NCBI GenBank assembly: GCA_003576905.1
Contig: QEVG01000020.1
Span: 21,530 to 85,529 of the forward strand
Origin: Planctomycetota bacterium
Lineage (GTDB): Bacteria; Planctomycetota; Phycisphaerae; UBA1845; UTPLA1
Direction: 5' to 3'
DNA: 64,000 nt
Part shown: piece after piece, positions 8,503 to 17,249 of the stretch
How positions within the stretch are numbered: position 1 is the first letter of the stretch
Layout of the letters: each line of letters opens with the position of its first letter
Notes under the pieces: model-generated
Database searches by the model: none
What the model was told of the DNA's origin: nothing
Seen by the model: the letters and a program-made list of their open reading frames with translations, nothing else
Made by a program: the position numbers and the translations under genes

Positions 8503-10317
8503 ATGCTCCCACAGAGTCTTTCCACGCGCCCTGAGATCGACGGGGGGATTCCCACGCCATTCGTGGAATTCGCAGCCGGTCGTTATGTCTGGCGGGTCGC
8601 CCGGTCCCATGCCCAGGTCCTAAAATCCGCGGAGATCGACTGGTTCAACCTCGCCGGCCATCCCGACGCGGCGTTGGTCAAGCGAAACAGCCAGCGTGAC
8701 GTCTGGCGGCTTGCGTCCTGCGGAGGCCGCTATTTCGCCAAGATTTATCATCCGGTCGGGGCGCTGGCGCGGCTGAAGCTGCTGCTCAGGGGTCCGATTG
8801 CCGCCCAGGAATGGGAGGTGGGTCTCTACGGCGCGGCCCACTCGGTCAGTACAGTCGTCCCCGTGGCCATGGCATGGGAGGACGGCAGACGCATCACCGG
8901 CCGGTCGCTCCTGATAACCGAGGAAGTTTCCGATTCCCTTCCGCTCAACGACTTCTGGCTGACTGTCCGGCAAAACCGCGTGGAAGCCGACATGCTTGCG
9001 GATGCCCTGGCCCGTCTTATCGCCCGGGCGCATCAGTGCGGCTTTCAGCACGGCGACATGCATCCCGGCAATATTCTCGTTCGGCGTTCGGCATCACGGT
9101 GCGAGGTGTTCTTCGTCGATCTCCACCGGGTTAAGACCGGGCGATGCGTCATGCCGCGCCATGCCGTCGCCAACCTGGCCCAGCTCAATCAGTGGTTTCG
9201 GCGCAACGCCGGCCGCTCCCAGCGTCTGCGGTTCTTGCAGGCCTACATTCGCTACCGCGATCAGTTCGCCCAGGCCAGCAGCCTGGCGCGAAACTGGCGG
9301 ATCGACATCGGCAAGCTCGTCGCCGATCTCGCGGTGCAGGCCGAGCGCCATGCCAATCGGCTCTGGGCCAAGCGCGACCGGCGCGCGATGCGAGACAATC
9401 GATACTTTGCCAAACTCTCGCCGGCCCGCGGCTGGCGCGGCCATGCGCTGCTTGAGACCAAGCACCCCGCCGGCGGCGCGAAGACGAACCTGTGCTTCAG
9501 TAAGTCCGACTGGCGGCAGTGGCTCCGCGACCCACCTTCATGGGTCGATCCGGCACGGCAGAAGCTCCTTAAGGATTCACACACCGCGACCATTTTCCGC
9601 GCGCGGCTCGAGGCCGACGGCCGCGGCATCGACGTCGTGGTCAAGCGGACGCTTGCCCGGAACGGCTGGAAAAAGTTTGTCCAGATGTTCGGGCCGTCGC
9701 GAAACATTCGAAGCTGGCGGCTCGCCAATATGCTGCGCAACCGCGATCTGCCGGTGGCGACGCCGCTGGCCGTCATCGAGCGCTTTGCGGCAGGGGTCGT
9801 GCGGACTGATTCAATCAGTTTTACCGAGTTCATCAGCGACGCGGTTGACCTTGAGACGTTCCTGACCCGGGAGGTCGCCGCGCTGCCGGGCACCATGCAG
9901 CGGTCGGTCAAGAACCGGCTCATCGAATCCGTCGTGCAGTTGCTCCGGGCCTTTCACGAGCGCGGATTCGTCCATCGGGACATGAAAGCGCCGAACCTCA
10001 TGGTGCGGTGGCCCGCGCCCCATGTCGGCACGCCGGTGCTGACCTTCATCGACATGGACGGCATCTCACACCGCCGCCGTTCCTCCGAGGCCCAGCGCAC
10101 GCGGGCCGTTGTACGCCTGTGCGCGAGCCTGCTCGGCAGCCCCGGTTGCACCGCGTCCGACCGCCTGCGCTTCCTGAAGACCTACCTCACTGCGCCGGGC
10201 CGCCCGCCGACCGAGTGGAAAGCCTACTGGCGACGCATCCACACCGAAGTGTGCAGCAAGCTGCACGACAAGGAACTGCGACGAAGCTGGAAGCTTGCCC
10301 ACTACGGACGCGAATGA
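8503..10317 (+). CDS. Tandem LPS-kinase-like (Kdo/WaaP/InaA fold) protein, two kinase domains in one chain
   Basis: About 604 residues from an ATG behind GGAAAGGA. Two protein-kinase-fold domains of the lipopolysaccharide-kinase type lie head to tail. The first has a candidate lysine in RYFAKIYHP (about 78), the catalytic loop HGDMHPGNILV (about 183) and the metal-binding FVDLHR. The second has VVVKRTLARNG, the loop HRDMKAPNLMV (about 491) and FIDMDG. Family members phosphorylate sugars of the LPS core at the inner membrane, so an envelope-glycolipid role is likely. The two domains are clearly divergent from each other, not a recent duplication. The next gene follows 4 bases downstream. Confidence 0.85.
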   Translation: MLPQSLSTRPEIDGGIPTPFVEFAAGRYVWRVARSHAQVLKSAEIDWFNLAGHPDAALVKRNSQRDVWRLASCGGRYFAKIYHPVGALARLKLLLRGPIAAQEWEVGLYGAAHSVSTVVPVAMAWEDGRRITGRSLLITEEVSDSLPLNDFWLTVRQNRVEADMLADALARLIARAHQCGFQHGDMHPGNILVRRSASRCEVFFVDLHRVKTGRCVMPRHAVANLAQLNQWFRRNAGRSQRLRFLQAYIRYRDQFAQASSLARNWRIDIGKLVADLAVQAERHANRLWAKRDRRAMRDNRYFAKLSPARGWRGHALLETKHPAGGAKTNLCFSKSDWRQWLRDPPSWVDPARQKLLKDSHTATIFRARLEADGRGIDVVVKRTLARNGWKKFVQMFGPSRNIRSWRLANMLRNRDLPVATPLAVIERFAAGVVRTDSISFTEFISDAVDLETFLTREVAALPGTMQRSVKNRLIESVVQLLRAFHERGFVHRDMKAPNLMVRWPAPHVGTPVLTFIDMDGISHRRRSSEAQRTRAVVRLCASLLGSPGCTASDRLRFLKTYLTAPGRPPTEWKAYWRRIHTEVCSKLHDKELRRSWKLAHYGRE

Positions 10318-10321
10318 CGCC

Positions 10322-11284
10322 ATGTCATCGTCTTCGCCAGAGCCTGCCCCACAATGTTCTTCGACCCTCCACGGCCGGCGGTTGTGGATCGTCATTGCCA
10401 TGATGGTAATCGCCTTCGCCGCGGTTATCTGGCAGCGGGAGCGCATCCGTGCGTACGGGTGGGTCATCGCGCTTGAGCGAGCCGACACGATCGAGGATCG
10501 GGCCTATTACGTCGCCTGCATTGCGTCCGTCGGCGAGGCCGGCAACGGGGCGGTCCAGCAACTCGCGCGGCATTCTGACCCCTCGCTCGCCGCGCTGGTG
10601 ATTCCAGCGTCGCAGGGACTGACTACGGACGAGCGCATGCGATTGTTTGAGCGTTTGCTCCACCATGAAAGCGCCGAAGTCGCCCTGGAAGTGGCGACGG
10701 CCATGGTTTTTTGCGATGAGCTCCTCGCATGCGTCCGGCTGATTCCATTGTCCCGCGCCGACGATGTATCGGTTGCTCTTGCCGCCACCGCGGGGCTCGC
10801 CAGGGTATCGACGGCCGAGGCGACGGAAGCCCTGCGCGGCGTGCTTCAGGACCATGACGCCCCGCTCGTTCGAGCGCAGGCCGTTGAGTCGCTGGCGCAG
10901 CAGATTCGCGCGCGGCTGGGCACCGCCGATGCGGTCGTCGAAACCGCGGGACAACCCGCGGACACCTGCGACCTGGTCACCGCCCTGGTTTCGGCGCTGT
11001 CGGACTCGGGCGTGTTCTCGGAAAAGCTCGCCCTTGAGCGCGAGATCGAGGCCGTCTCCGCGGCGGTAACGGCTCGGGAAGGCGCCCGTGTTGCCTCCTC
11101 GAATCCCGCCGGGGCGCCGCGAACGGTGGCGTCGGTCGCGGCCGCGAACTTGTCCGATCTGACCGGGCATTCGATTTCCCCCCTGGCGCCGAACGACGCG
11201 CGCGGACTGACCGAGCAATGCTGCCGGTGGATCGCGGCGCGAGCCGCGCCTCCGCATGTTGAACACGAGTTGGCGGAGGATTAG
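10322..11284 (+). CDS. Membrane-anchored HEAT-like repeat protein, function unknown
   Basis: About 320 residues. One N-terminal membrane segment (LWIVIAMMVIAFAAVIW) is followed by an alanine-rich helical domain with HEAT-like units such as SAEVALEVATAMVFCDELLA and TEALRGVLQDHDAPLVRAQA, then a low-complexity C-terminus. The ATG lies 4 bases after the kinase stop, so the two are probably co-transcribed. The gene converges on the SpoIIE-type phosphatase gene and their stop codons overlap by 4 bases. The role is unknown; membrane-tethered HEAT scaffolds usually bind proteins. Confidence 0.7.
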   Translation: MSSSSPEPAPQCSSTLHGRRLWIVIAMMVIAFAAVIWQRERIRAYGWVIALERADTIEDRAYYVACIASVGEAGNGAVQQLARHSDPSLAALVIPASQGLTTDERMRLFERLLHHESAEVALEVATAMVFCDELLACVRLIPLSRADDVSVALAATAGLARVSTAEATEALRGVLQDHDAPLVRAQAVESLAQQIRARLGTADAVVETAGQPADTCDLVTALVSALSDSGVFSEKLALEREIEAVSAAVTAREGARVASSNPAGAPRTVASVAAANLSDLTGHSISPLAPNDARGLTEQCCRWIAARAAPPHVEHELAED

Positions 11285-12291
11285 CCGCGAGCCGGTCCGT
11301 CGATTGTTTCCGGCGTGTTTCGTCGGGTCCACGTCCGGTTCAGTGAATTGAGGATGGGGCCGCCGATGTTCGGAAGGCTCGGCTCCGGCCACGGCATTGG
11401 CTGATCGCCGTGGACCAGGGACCGCGCCCACGCCCGAAACAGCCGCACAGGCGTCGCGAGTTTGTCGCGAAGCGACATCTTCTGCACGAGCCCGTTCGCG
11501 CGAAACAAAAGGACAGTTACGTCGTCGTCTGTCATATTGCCCGGCGCGGCGGCGGCGATTCGCTCGAGCAGCCGGGCGACAAGCGCGCTCGGATCGGCCG
11601 GGTCGCACTGCCGCAACAAATCCAACAGCCCCTCGACGCCGAGGGTCCGGCCGTCCGCTTCCCTCGCCTCGATGAGCGAGTCGGTGTAGCAAAGCACGAG
11701 GTCGCCCACGTCGAGCCGGAGTCCGAACTGCTCGTAGTGCGTTTCATCGACGATTCCGAGCGGGATATTGGCCAGCCCCGGCGCATCGCTTCGCCTCTGT
11801 TCCAGAGGAATCCATTCGCCCGCGCGGGCGCGGTACAGCAAGGGGGGAGGGTGTCCCGCGTTTGACACCGTGAGGTCGCGCGTCGGGGCGAAGAAGGTCG
11901 TCACAACGGCCGTCGCAAAGGTGCCGTCGGCGGCCATGTTTCCGAAACGCCGGTTCACCTTGCGTACGAAGCTGGACTGGTCGAGGTAGTTCACGTAGCG
12001 CCGCATCAAAGAGCGCAGGCTGCCCGCAAGGTCCGAAACCGCCGTCCCGTGTCCGCTCACATCGGCCAGCAGCATCCGCGTGATGCGCCCCGTCGCGCAG
12101 GAGGATACATAGTGGACGTCGCCGCCGCCCGCCGCCCCCTGATAGGGTCGACTGAACACCCATGCGTCCAGCCCCACCATGCTCACGCCCAGGTCCGCCG
12201 GCTGATTGCCGCCCCAGACTTCCATGCATTGCATGCGCACCGGCGGCGCGGCCTGCGTGGGCGGGTGCGAGTGTGCCTCGGGCGTGCGCAT
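11281..12291 (-). CDS. SpoIIE/PP2C-type serine phosphatase
   Basis: About 336 residues. The PP2C-like SpoIIE core shows the metal-binding acidic residues in AGGGDVHYVSS, LADVSGHG, CYTDSLIEA and MTDDDVTVLLF. Family members dephosphorylate anti-anti-sigma (STAS) proteins, but no STAS or anti-sigma kinase gene is nearby. No receiver, GAF or PAS sensor domain precedes the core, so the input is unclear. The start is uncertain, with later in-frame ATGs at 12234 and 12225. It lies 55 bases downstream of kynA on the same strand and could be the last gene of the marR-kmo-kynA transcript. Confidence 0.85.
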   Translation of the reverse strand: MRTPEAHSHPPTQAAPPVRMQCMEVWGGNQPADLGVSMVGLDAWVFSRPYQGAAGGGDVHYVSSCATGRITRMLLADVSGHGTAVSDLAGSLRSLMRRYVNYLDQSSFVRKVNRRFGNMAADGTFATAVVTTFFAPTRDLTVSNAGHPPPLLYRARAGEWIPLEQRRSDAPGLANIPLGIVDETHYEQFGLRLDVGDLVLCYTDSLIEAREADGRTLGVEGLLDLLRQCDPADPSALVARLLERIAAAAPGNMTDDDVTVLLFRANGLVQKMSLRDKLATPVRLFRAWARSLVHGDQPMPWPEPSLPNIGGPILNSLNRTWTRRNTPETIDGPARG

Positions 12292-12346
12292 GGAATGGGC
12301 CTGGTTTGCGATCCGTCCGCGGCCGCCGACACCGGCGGCGTGTCGC

Positions 12347-13129
12347 TTACATTCTATGCCGGATCGCCCACAAGTCCGCGAAGACCGGCTTGAAAAGCGA
12401 GGCCTTAAGGAACGGCACGCCGGGCGACCCGCCCGTTCCCTGCTTGCTGCCGATGGTGCGCTCGACGAGCTTCACGTGCCGATAGCGCCACTCCTGGACT
12501 CCTTCGTCAAAATCGGTCATCAACTCGAAAAGGATGGCGAGTTCGGGGTGCGAGCGGTAGAGCCGCAATATCTCCTCTTGTACCTGCTCGTTCGGGGCAT
12601 TGGCCTGGGACATATCGCGCGCTCGGATGGGCTCGGGGATTGCCGCGCCGCGCTGCTCGAGAAAATCGTAGAAATGATCGACAACGCTGCGCTGCCTCAG
12701 GCGCCGTTCGATCGCCGCGTGGCCCGGCGTGCCCGCCGGAAGGTACTTCAGCGTTTCGGGCCGCTTGTAGCCGAGGACGAACTCAAACTCGCGAAACTGC
12801 GTGGACTGAAAGCCGGACGCCGTCTCCAGCCGCTGGCGGAAGCTGCTGAAGGACATGGGGGTCATCGTTTCGAGGATATCGAGCTGTCCGACGAGCGTCT
12901 TCATGACCGTGCGGCATCGCTTGAAGGTGTGGATCGCCCCGTACAGGTCGTCGTTCGAAAAGTCGTGCTTGATCTTATCGAGTTCGTGCAATAGCAGCTT
13001 GAACCAGAGTTCATACACCTGGTGGATGACGATGAACAGCATTTCGTCGTGCTCCGGCGGCGTGGAACGCGGCTGCTGAAGCTTGAGCATTTCCTCAAGA
13101 CGCAGGTAGTCGGTATAGGTGAGCGACAT
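12347..13129 (-). CDS. kynA: Tryptophan 2,3-dioxygenase
   Basis: This heme enzyme oxidises L-tryptophan to N-formylkynurenine, the first step of the kynurenine pathway. The 260-residue protein has the hallmark motifs HDEMLFIVIHQVYELWFKLL near the N-terminus, and RYRHVKLVERTIGSKQGTGG near the C-terminus, which contains the proximal heme histidine and the substrate-binding loop. Length fits bacterial TDO. The start ATG has TGGAG upstream. It is downstream of kmo by 48 bases on the same strand. No arylformamidase gene (kynB) is in the window, so that step must be encoded elsewhere or be spontaneous. Confidence 0.96.
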   Translation of the reverse strand: MSLTYTDYLRLEEMLKLQQPRSTPPEHDEMLFIVIHQVYELWFKLLLHELDKIKHDFSNDDLYGAIHTFKRCRTVMKTLVGQLDILETMTPMSFSSFRQRLETASGFQSTQFREFEFVLGYKRPETLKYLPAGTPGHAAIERRLRQRSVVDHFYDFLEQRGAAIPEPIRARDMSQANAPNEQVQEEILRLYRSHPELAILFELMTDFDEGVQEWRYRHVKLVERTIGSKQGTGGSPGVPFLKASLFKPVFADLWAIRHRM

Positions 13130-13177
13130 GTTGACTCCATTCCCCGTCGGGGTAGCTTTTCGCGCGGAACGGTCGGG

Positions 13178-14614
13178 CTACTTCTCCCTCAATCGTCTCT
13201 TCCTCGCGGCGCGGACGACCAGGATCGCCGCACCGGTATACATGATTGTCGCGCCGGCCAGCACGGCGGGGACCACTTCCGTTTGTCCCGCGATGAACAG
13301 CGTGGCCGCCATGATCGCCGTCGCGAGCAGCGCAGCCACGACGCATACCCAGACGTCCTGCTTCCGCGCCCGCTTCACGGCCTCCGCGTAGGGAGTACGC
13401 GTGAAGGCGACCATGGTGTACAGCGGCGTGTAAACGCCCGGCAGGCAGGCGTGCAGCGTCCGCTCGAGTCTCTTGCGCCAGCGAAACGTCTTCGAGGCCG
13501 TCTTGTCGCGCATCTCGTAGAAGTTCTCGACGGCGAGCGTGGCAAGCGCGTCGCAATTCGGCTTGCGCCGCCTCTCATATTCGACAAGCGCCCGTTCCCA
13601 GTTCGGCGCATGCTCCCTCAGGCATTCATCGAGCACGATGCAATCCTCGAACGCCGCGTTCGCTCCCTGCCCGTAGAACGGAACGACCGCATGGGCCGCG
13701 TCGCCGAGCAGCGCCACCTTGCCGCCAAGATGCCACGGCCCGCAGCGAACGGTCATCATCGATCCGACCGGATTGGCGTGGTAGTCCTCCAGGAGCGTAG
13801 GCATCATGGACACTGCGTCGGGAAACGAACGGTCGAAGAACCGGCGGATTTCGTCATCGGACCCAAGTGCCGCGAAGCTCTCGGGACCTTCAAACGGGTA
13901 GAAGAGCGTGCATGTAAAAGAGCCGTCCGGGTTGGGCAGTGCGATCATCATGTACCGCCGCCGGGGCCAGATATGCAGCGCGTTTCTCTCCATGCGGAAC
14001 CCCCCGCCCGCGTCCGGTGGGATCGTCAGCTCCTTGTACCCGTGGCGCAGATAGTCCTGCGAGTAGTTGAAACGGTCGAGCCGCTGCATGCTGCGCCGGA
14101 CGGCCGAGAAGGCGCCGTCCACGCCAATGAGAATATCGCCGGCCGCGTCGACGGGCTGCTGTGTCTCTGTGTGGACCAGCTTCGCCGACGGACGATCGAG
14201 GTCCGCCTCAACGCAGCGATGGTTGAAGTGGACGCGCACATTCGGATACACCTGTGCCGCGCGCAGCGTTGTGCTGTTCAGCGCCGCCCGGCCGATGGAA
14301 TTGATGCAGCAGCCAGGATCCTTGTCGTAGGGCTGAAAGTGGAGTTCGCCACGCGGACCGTGGATCATCCGGCCGCGCATGGGTATCGCATGTTTCAGCA
14401 CTTCCTCCGCAAGCCCGACGCGCTCCAGCGCCGCGATTCCGCGCGTCGACAATGCGAGATTGATCGACCGTCCCCCGACGAAGTTTCCTGCGTTCGGGTC
14501 GGCCCGGCGCTCGTACAGGTCCACCTCGTAGCCCGCCTTGCCAAGGTACGCGGCCAATAGACCGCCGGCCAGCCCGGAGCCGATCAGAGTGAACCTGGGT
14601 TGCGCGTGTGACAT
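13178..14614 (-). CDS. kmo: Kynurenine 3-monooxygenase
   Basis: A FAD-dependent hydroxylase that converts kynurenine to 3-hydroxykynurenine using NADPH. The 478-residue protein begins with the dinucleotide-binding motif GSGLAGGLLAAYLGKAGY, then FVGGRSINLALSTRG, and later GDAAHAVVPFYGQGANAAFEDC, the second FAD motif typical of this family. The C-terminus has two hydrophobic segments (VWVCVVAALLATAIMAATLF and VVPAVLAGATIMYTGAAILV), so it is probably membrane-attached, as KMO is in eukaryotes. It lies between marR and kynA in one minus-strand unit. Confidence 0.95.
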   Translation of the reverse strand: MSHAQPRFTLIGSGLAGGLLAAYLGKAGYEVDLYERRADPNAGNFVGGRSINLALSTRGIAALERVGLAEEVLKHAIPMRGRMIHGPRGELHFQPYDKDPGCCINSIGRAALNSTTLRAAQVYPNVRVHFNHRCVEADLDRPSAKLVHTETQQPVDAAGDILIGVDGAFSAVRRSMQRLDRFNYSQDYLRHGYKELTIPPDAGGGFRMERNALHIWPRRRYMMIALPNPDGSFTCTLFYPFEGPESFAALGSDDEIRRFFDRSFPDAVSMMPTLLEDYHANPVGSMMTVRCGPWHLGGKVALLGDAAHAVVPFYGQGANAAFEDCIVLDECLREHAPNWERALVEYERRRKPNCDALATLAVENFYEMRDKTASKTFRWRKRLERTLHACLPGVYTPLYTMVAFTRTPYAEAVKRARKQDVWVCVVAALLATAIMAATLFIAGQTEVVPAVLAGATIMYTGAAILVVRAARKRRLREK

Positions 14615-14678
14615 GATTGGGGGCCGCCGGTCCTGTTCGTGTGCCGGGCGTCCCGGCGGGTCGCTGTTAGGTTGTGCC

Positions 14679-14700
14679 TCCCGCTCCCGTGGGGGCGGGA
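14679..14700 (-). terminator. Hairpin between marR and kmo (attenuator or weak terminator candidate)
   Basis: TCCCGC (14679-14684) and GCGGGA (14695-14700) form a six-base inverted repeat in the 92-base gap between marR and kmo. There is no T-run on the transcribed strand, so it may be a processing or attenuation element, or chance in GC-rich DNA. Confidence 0.25.
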
Positions 14701-14706
14701 CCCTAT

Positions 14707-15180
14707 TTAACGCGACCCGTCTTCGGCCGCCAAGCCGGGCCGGATTGACGCGTCGATGATGTCGAGCGCCCGCGAAAGAGCGGCCAGTTCGCCCGGCTTT
14801 AACCGGCGTATCACACCTGCGAGCCGCGACACGCGCCGGGCCCGGCCGGCCATGAGAATGCGCCTGCCCTTCGCCGTGGCCGAGAGCCGGATAACCCGGC
14901 GGTCGGCACGGTCGCGCGTCCGGCGCGCAAGGCCGGCCGCCACCAGCCGGCCGACGACCCGTGTCACGGTCGGGGGGCGGACCTGCTCCGCGCGGGCCAG
15001 TTCACCAAGGGTAAGCGGTCCGCCGAAGACGAGCACCGAAAGCGCCGACAGCAGCGGGGCGGGCAGGGCGGTCGCGTCGTCCTCGCGGCGCAGGCGGCGC
15101 AGGATGTGAATCGTTGCCGTGTGCAGCCGGTCGGCGACGCAAACGGGATCGGTCGGGTTTCTGCTTGCACGCGGCGGCAT
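14707..15180 (-). CDS. MarR family transcriptional regulator, candidate regulator of the kynurenine genes
   Basis: About 157 residues with a winged-helix core: LTLGELARAEQVRPPTVTRV as the recognition region, followed by the wing TRDRADRRVIRLSATAKGRR, both typical of MarR. The start at 15180 gives a normal-length MarR protein; longer in-frame starts would run through the divergent promoter. It is the first gene of the minus-strand arm, followed by kmo and kynA, and is divergent from the ankyrin and kynU genes. A perfect palindrome lies 18 bases upstream of its start, so autoregulation and control of the divergent arm are likely. The ligand is unknown; a pathway intermediate such as kynurenine is plausible. 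Confidence 0.88.
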   Translation of the reverse strand: MPPRASRNPTDPVCVADRLHTATIHILRRLRREDDATALPAPLLSALSVLVFGGPLTLGELARAEQVRPPTVTRVVGRLVAAGLARRTRDRADRRVIRLSATAKGRRILMAGRARRVSRLAGVIRRLKPGELAALSRALDIIDASIRPGLAAEDGSR

Positions 15181-15194
15181 GGGGTCTCTATAAT
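15165..15194 (+). promoter_or_regulatory. Strong candidate promoter for the ankyrin-kynU arm
   Basis: TTGCAC (15165-15170), an 18-base spacer and a perfect TATAAT (15189-15194). The predicted start of transcription falls within the palindrome at 15198-15210. The leader before the ankyrin ATG would be about 45 bases. Confidence 0.65.
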
Positions 15195-15197
15195 TGG

Positions 15198-15210
15198 TTA
15201 GCGCAGCTAA
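15198..15210. promoter_or_regulatory. Perfect palindrome TTAGC-GCA-GCTAA, candidate MarR operator
   Basis: Five-base arms with a three-base spacer lie in the 67-base divergent region between marR and the ankyrin gene, just downstream of a consensus -10 box. MarR proteins bind short palindromes of this size overlapping promoters, so binding here would block the plus-strand promoter and probably the marR promoter too. Confidence 0.65.
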
Positions 15211-15247
15211 GTAATCGGGCATCCCCATTATAGACGGAGATAACAGG

Positions 15248-15907
15248 ATGACTACCTCTTCCTCCGCGTTTGACGCCGTAAAGTCCGGAGACCTCGACGG
15301 GCTCAAGTCCATTCTCGCCTCCGACCCCGGTGTGGCGCGCGAGCGCAACGAGCAGGGCCAGTCGCTCGTGACATGGGCGGCGTACTTCCGCCGGCGCGAC
15401 ATGCTGGACGCGGTGCTTGCTGCCGATCCGCCGCTTGATATCTTTGAGGCCGCGCTGGCCGGCTGCGTCGCCCGCGTGGCGGAACTTCTCGCCGCAGAAG
15501 AATCGCTCGCCCGGGCCTGTTCTTCCGACGGCTTTAGCGCCCTTCATCTTGCGGCCTTTTTCGGCCACGACGGCGTGGCCGAACTTCTTCTGGAGCACGG
15601 CGCCGATCCCGACGCGATCTCCCGGAACGCGATGGGTCTTTGCCCCCTTCACACGGCCGCGAATTTCGGCAGCCGCGGAGTCGCGCGGCTCCTTCTCGAG
15701 AACGGCGCCGAGGTCAACGCCCGGCAGCAAGGCGGATTCGCACCGATCCACGCCGCCGCGAATAACGGTGACCTTGAAATGCTTCGCCTGCTCATCGCGC
15801 ACGGCGCCGATGTCGACGCCCGGACCAACGACGGCAAGACGCCCGCGGACATGGCGGCACAAAAGGGTCATAATGAAGCGGCGACCCTTCTGCGAAACGC
15901 AGTCTGA
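15248..15907 (+). CDS. Ankyrin-repeat protein
   Basis: 219 residues with no signal peptide, made of about five ankyrin repeats; the clearest are GFSALHLAAFFGHDGVAELL, GLCPLHTAANFGSRGVARLL and GFAPIHAAANNGDLEMLRLL, each followed by a GADxDA-type turn. The start is preceded by GGAG. Ankyrin proteins bind other proteins; the target is unknown. It is the first gene of the plus-strand arm of the kynurenine cluster, 46 bases before kynU, directly behind the promoter and candidate MarR operator. Its position suggests co-expression with kynU. Confidence 0.9.
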   Translation: MTTSSSAFDAVKSGDLDGLKSILASDPGVARERNEQGQSLVTWAAYFRRRDMLDAVLAADPPLDIFEAALAGCVARVAELLAAEESLARACSSDGFSALHLAAFFGHDGVAELLLEHGADPDAISRNAMGLCPLHTAANFGSRGVARLLLENGAEVNARQQGGFAPIHAAANNGDLEMLRLLIAHGADVDARTNDGKTPADMAAQKGHNEAATLLRNAV

Positions 15908-15953
15908 CTCCGTTGTTTGGCGTCCCATTGGCCTGCGGATATGCTGATACGCC

Positions 15954-17249
15954 ATGTCCACCGCGTTCGGCCCGCAATCCATGACGTACTCCACCGACGA
16001 ATCCTTCGCGCATGATCTGGACGCGAAGGACCCGCTGCGCGGTTACCGCGATCGTTTCCACGTCCCGCTCGACAGGACGGGCAAGCCGGTCATCTATTTC
16101 TGCGGCAATTCGCTCGGGCTCATGCCCAGGGCCGCGCGCGAGGCCGTCACCCAGGAACTCGACGACTGGGCCGGCCTCGGCGTCGACGCCCATTTCGAAG
16201 GCCGCTCCCCCTGGTACAGCTACCACGAGCAGTTTCGCGAAGTCGGCGCCCGCCTGGTCGGAGCGCGACCGGGCGAAGTGGTCATGATGAACAGCCTCAC
16301 GGTGAATCTGCACCTGATGATGGCCACTTTCTACCGGCCCACGCGGCGGCGATACAAGATCCTGATGGACTGGCCCGCATTCCCGTCCGACATCTACGCG
16401 GCGCGAAGCCAGACCGGCATGCACCGATTCGACCCGAACGACGCCATCATCTATGTCAAACCCCGTGACGGGGAACACAGCATCCGTCCGCGCGACATAG
16501 AGTCCATCCTTGAGGATCACGGTGACATGATCGCCCTTGTCCTCCTGTCCGGCGTGAATTTCTTCACCGGCCAGTTCTACGACGTTGGCCGCCTTGCCGA
16601 GACGGCGCGGCGCGAGGGCTGCGTGGTCGGGCTCGATCTGGCCCACGCCGCGGGCAACGTATCCCTTTCCCTGCACGACTGGGGCGTCGATTTTGCCGTG
16701 TGGTGCAGCTACAAGTACCTGAACAGCGGGCCGGGGGCCGTGGCCGGCTGTTTCGTGCATGAGCGGCACGCCGGCAATCCCGACCTTCCGCGTCTCGCCG
16801 GCTGGTGGGGAAATGACCCGAAGACGCGCTTCCTCATGCATCTTCAGCCGGAGTTCGTTCCAGTAGCCAGTGCTGAAGCCTGGCAGATCAGCAATCCGCC
16901 CATCCTCTCGATGGCGCCGCTGCGAACGTCACTTCAGATTTTTGATGAGGCCGGTATGCCCGCGCTGCGGGCCAAGTCCGAGCTGCTCACCGGCTACCTG
17001 CGCTTCCTGATCGGCCAGATGCCGTCGGACCGGTACGAGATCATCACGCCGAAGGACCCCCGTCAGCACGGCTGCCAGCTCTCCATCCTCGCGGGGGCGC
17101 ATCCGAAGGAACTGTTTAAGAGGCTCGACGCAGCCGGAGTAAAGGGGGATTTTCGGGAACCGAATGTGATCCGCGTTGCGCCGGTGCCGTTGTATAACAC
17201 GTTTCACGAGGTCTGGCGCTTCGCGCAGATTTTGCGCCTTCACGCCTGA
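15954..17249 (+). CDS. kynU: Kynureninase
   Basis: A PLP enzyme that cleaves 3-hydroxykynurenine to 3-hydroxyanthranilate (or kynurenine to anthranilate) and alanine. The 431-residue protein has FCGNSLGLMP at the N-terminus, GLDLAHAAGN with the PLP-binding aspartate, and CSYKYLNSGPG with the Schiff-base lysine near residue 254. Length and motifs fit canonical kynureninase. With kynA and kmo it completes the route from tryptophan to 3-hydroxyanthranilate apart from the formamidase. No 3-hydroxyanthranilate dioxygenase or quinolinate phosphoribosyltransferase is present in the window. No clear Shine-Dalgarno precedes the ATG. Confidence 0.96.
   Translation: MSTAFGPQSMTYSTDESFAHDLDAKDPLRGYRDRFHVPLDRTGKPVIYFCGNSLGLMPRAAREAVTQELDDWAGLGVDAHFEGRSPWYSYHEQFREVGARLVGARPGEVVMMNSLTVNLHLMMATFYRPTRRRYKILMDWPAFPSDIYAARSQTGMHRFDPNDAIIYVKPRDGEHSIRPRDIESILEDHGDMIALVLLSGVNFFTGQFYDVGRLAETARREGCVVGLDLAHAAGNVSLSLHDWGVDFAVWCSYKYLNSGPGAVAGCFVHERHAGNPDLPRLAGWWGNDPKTRFLMHLQPEFVPVASAEAWQISNPPILSMAPLRTSLQIFDEAGMPALRAKSELLTGYLRFLIGQMPSDRYEIITPKDPRQHGCQLSILAGAHPKELFKRLDAAGVKGDFREPNVIRVAPVPLYNTFHEVWRFAQILRLHA

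Noticed and set aside
13095..13556. Extra minus-strand ORF over the kynA/kmo junction
   Set aside because: It lies in another frame of kmo and has no motif; the two enzyme genes explain the region.
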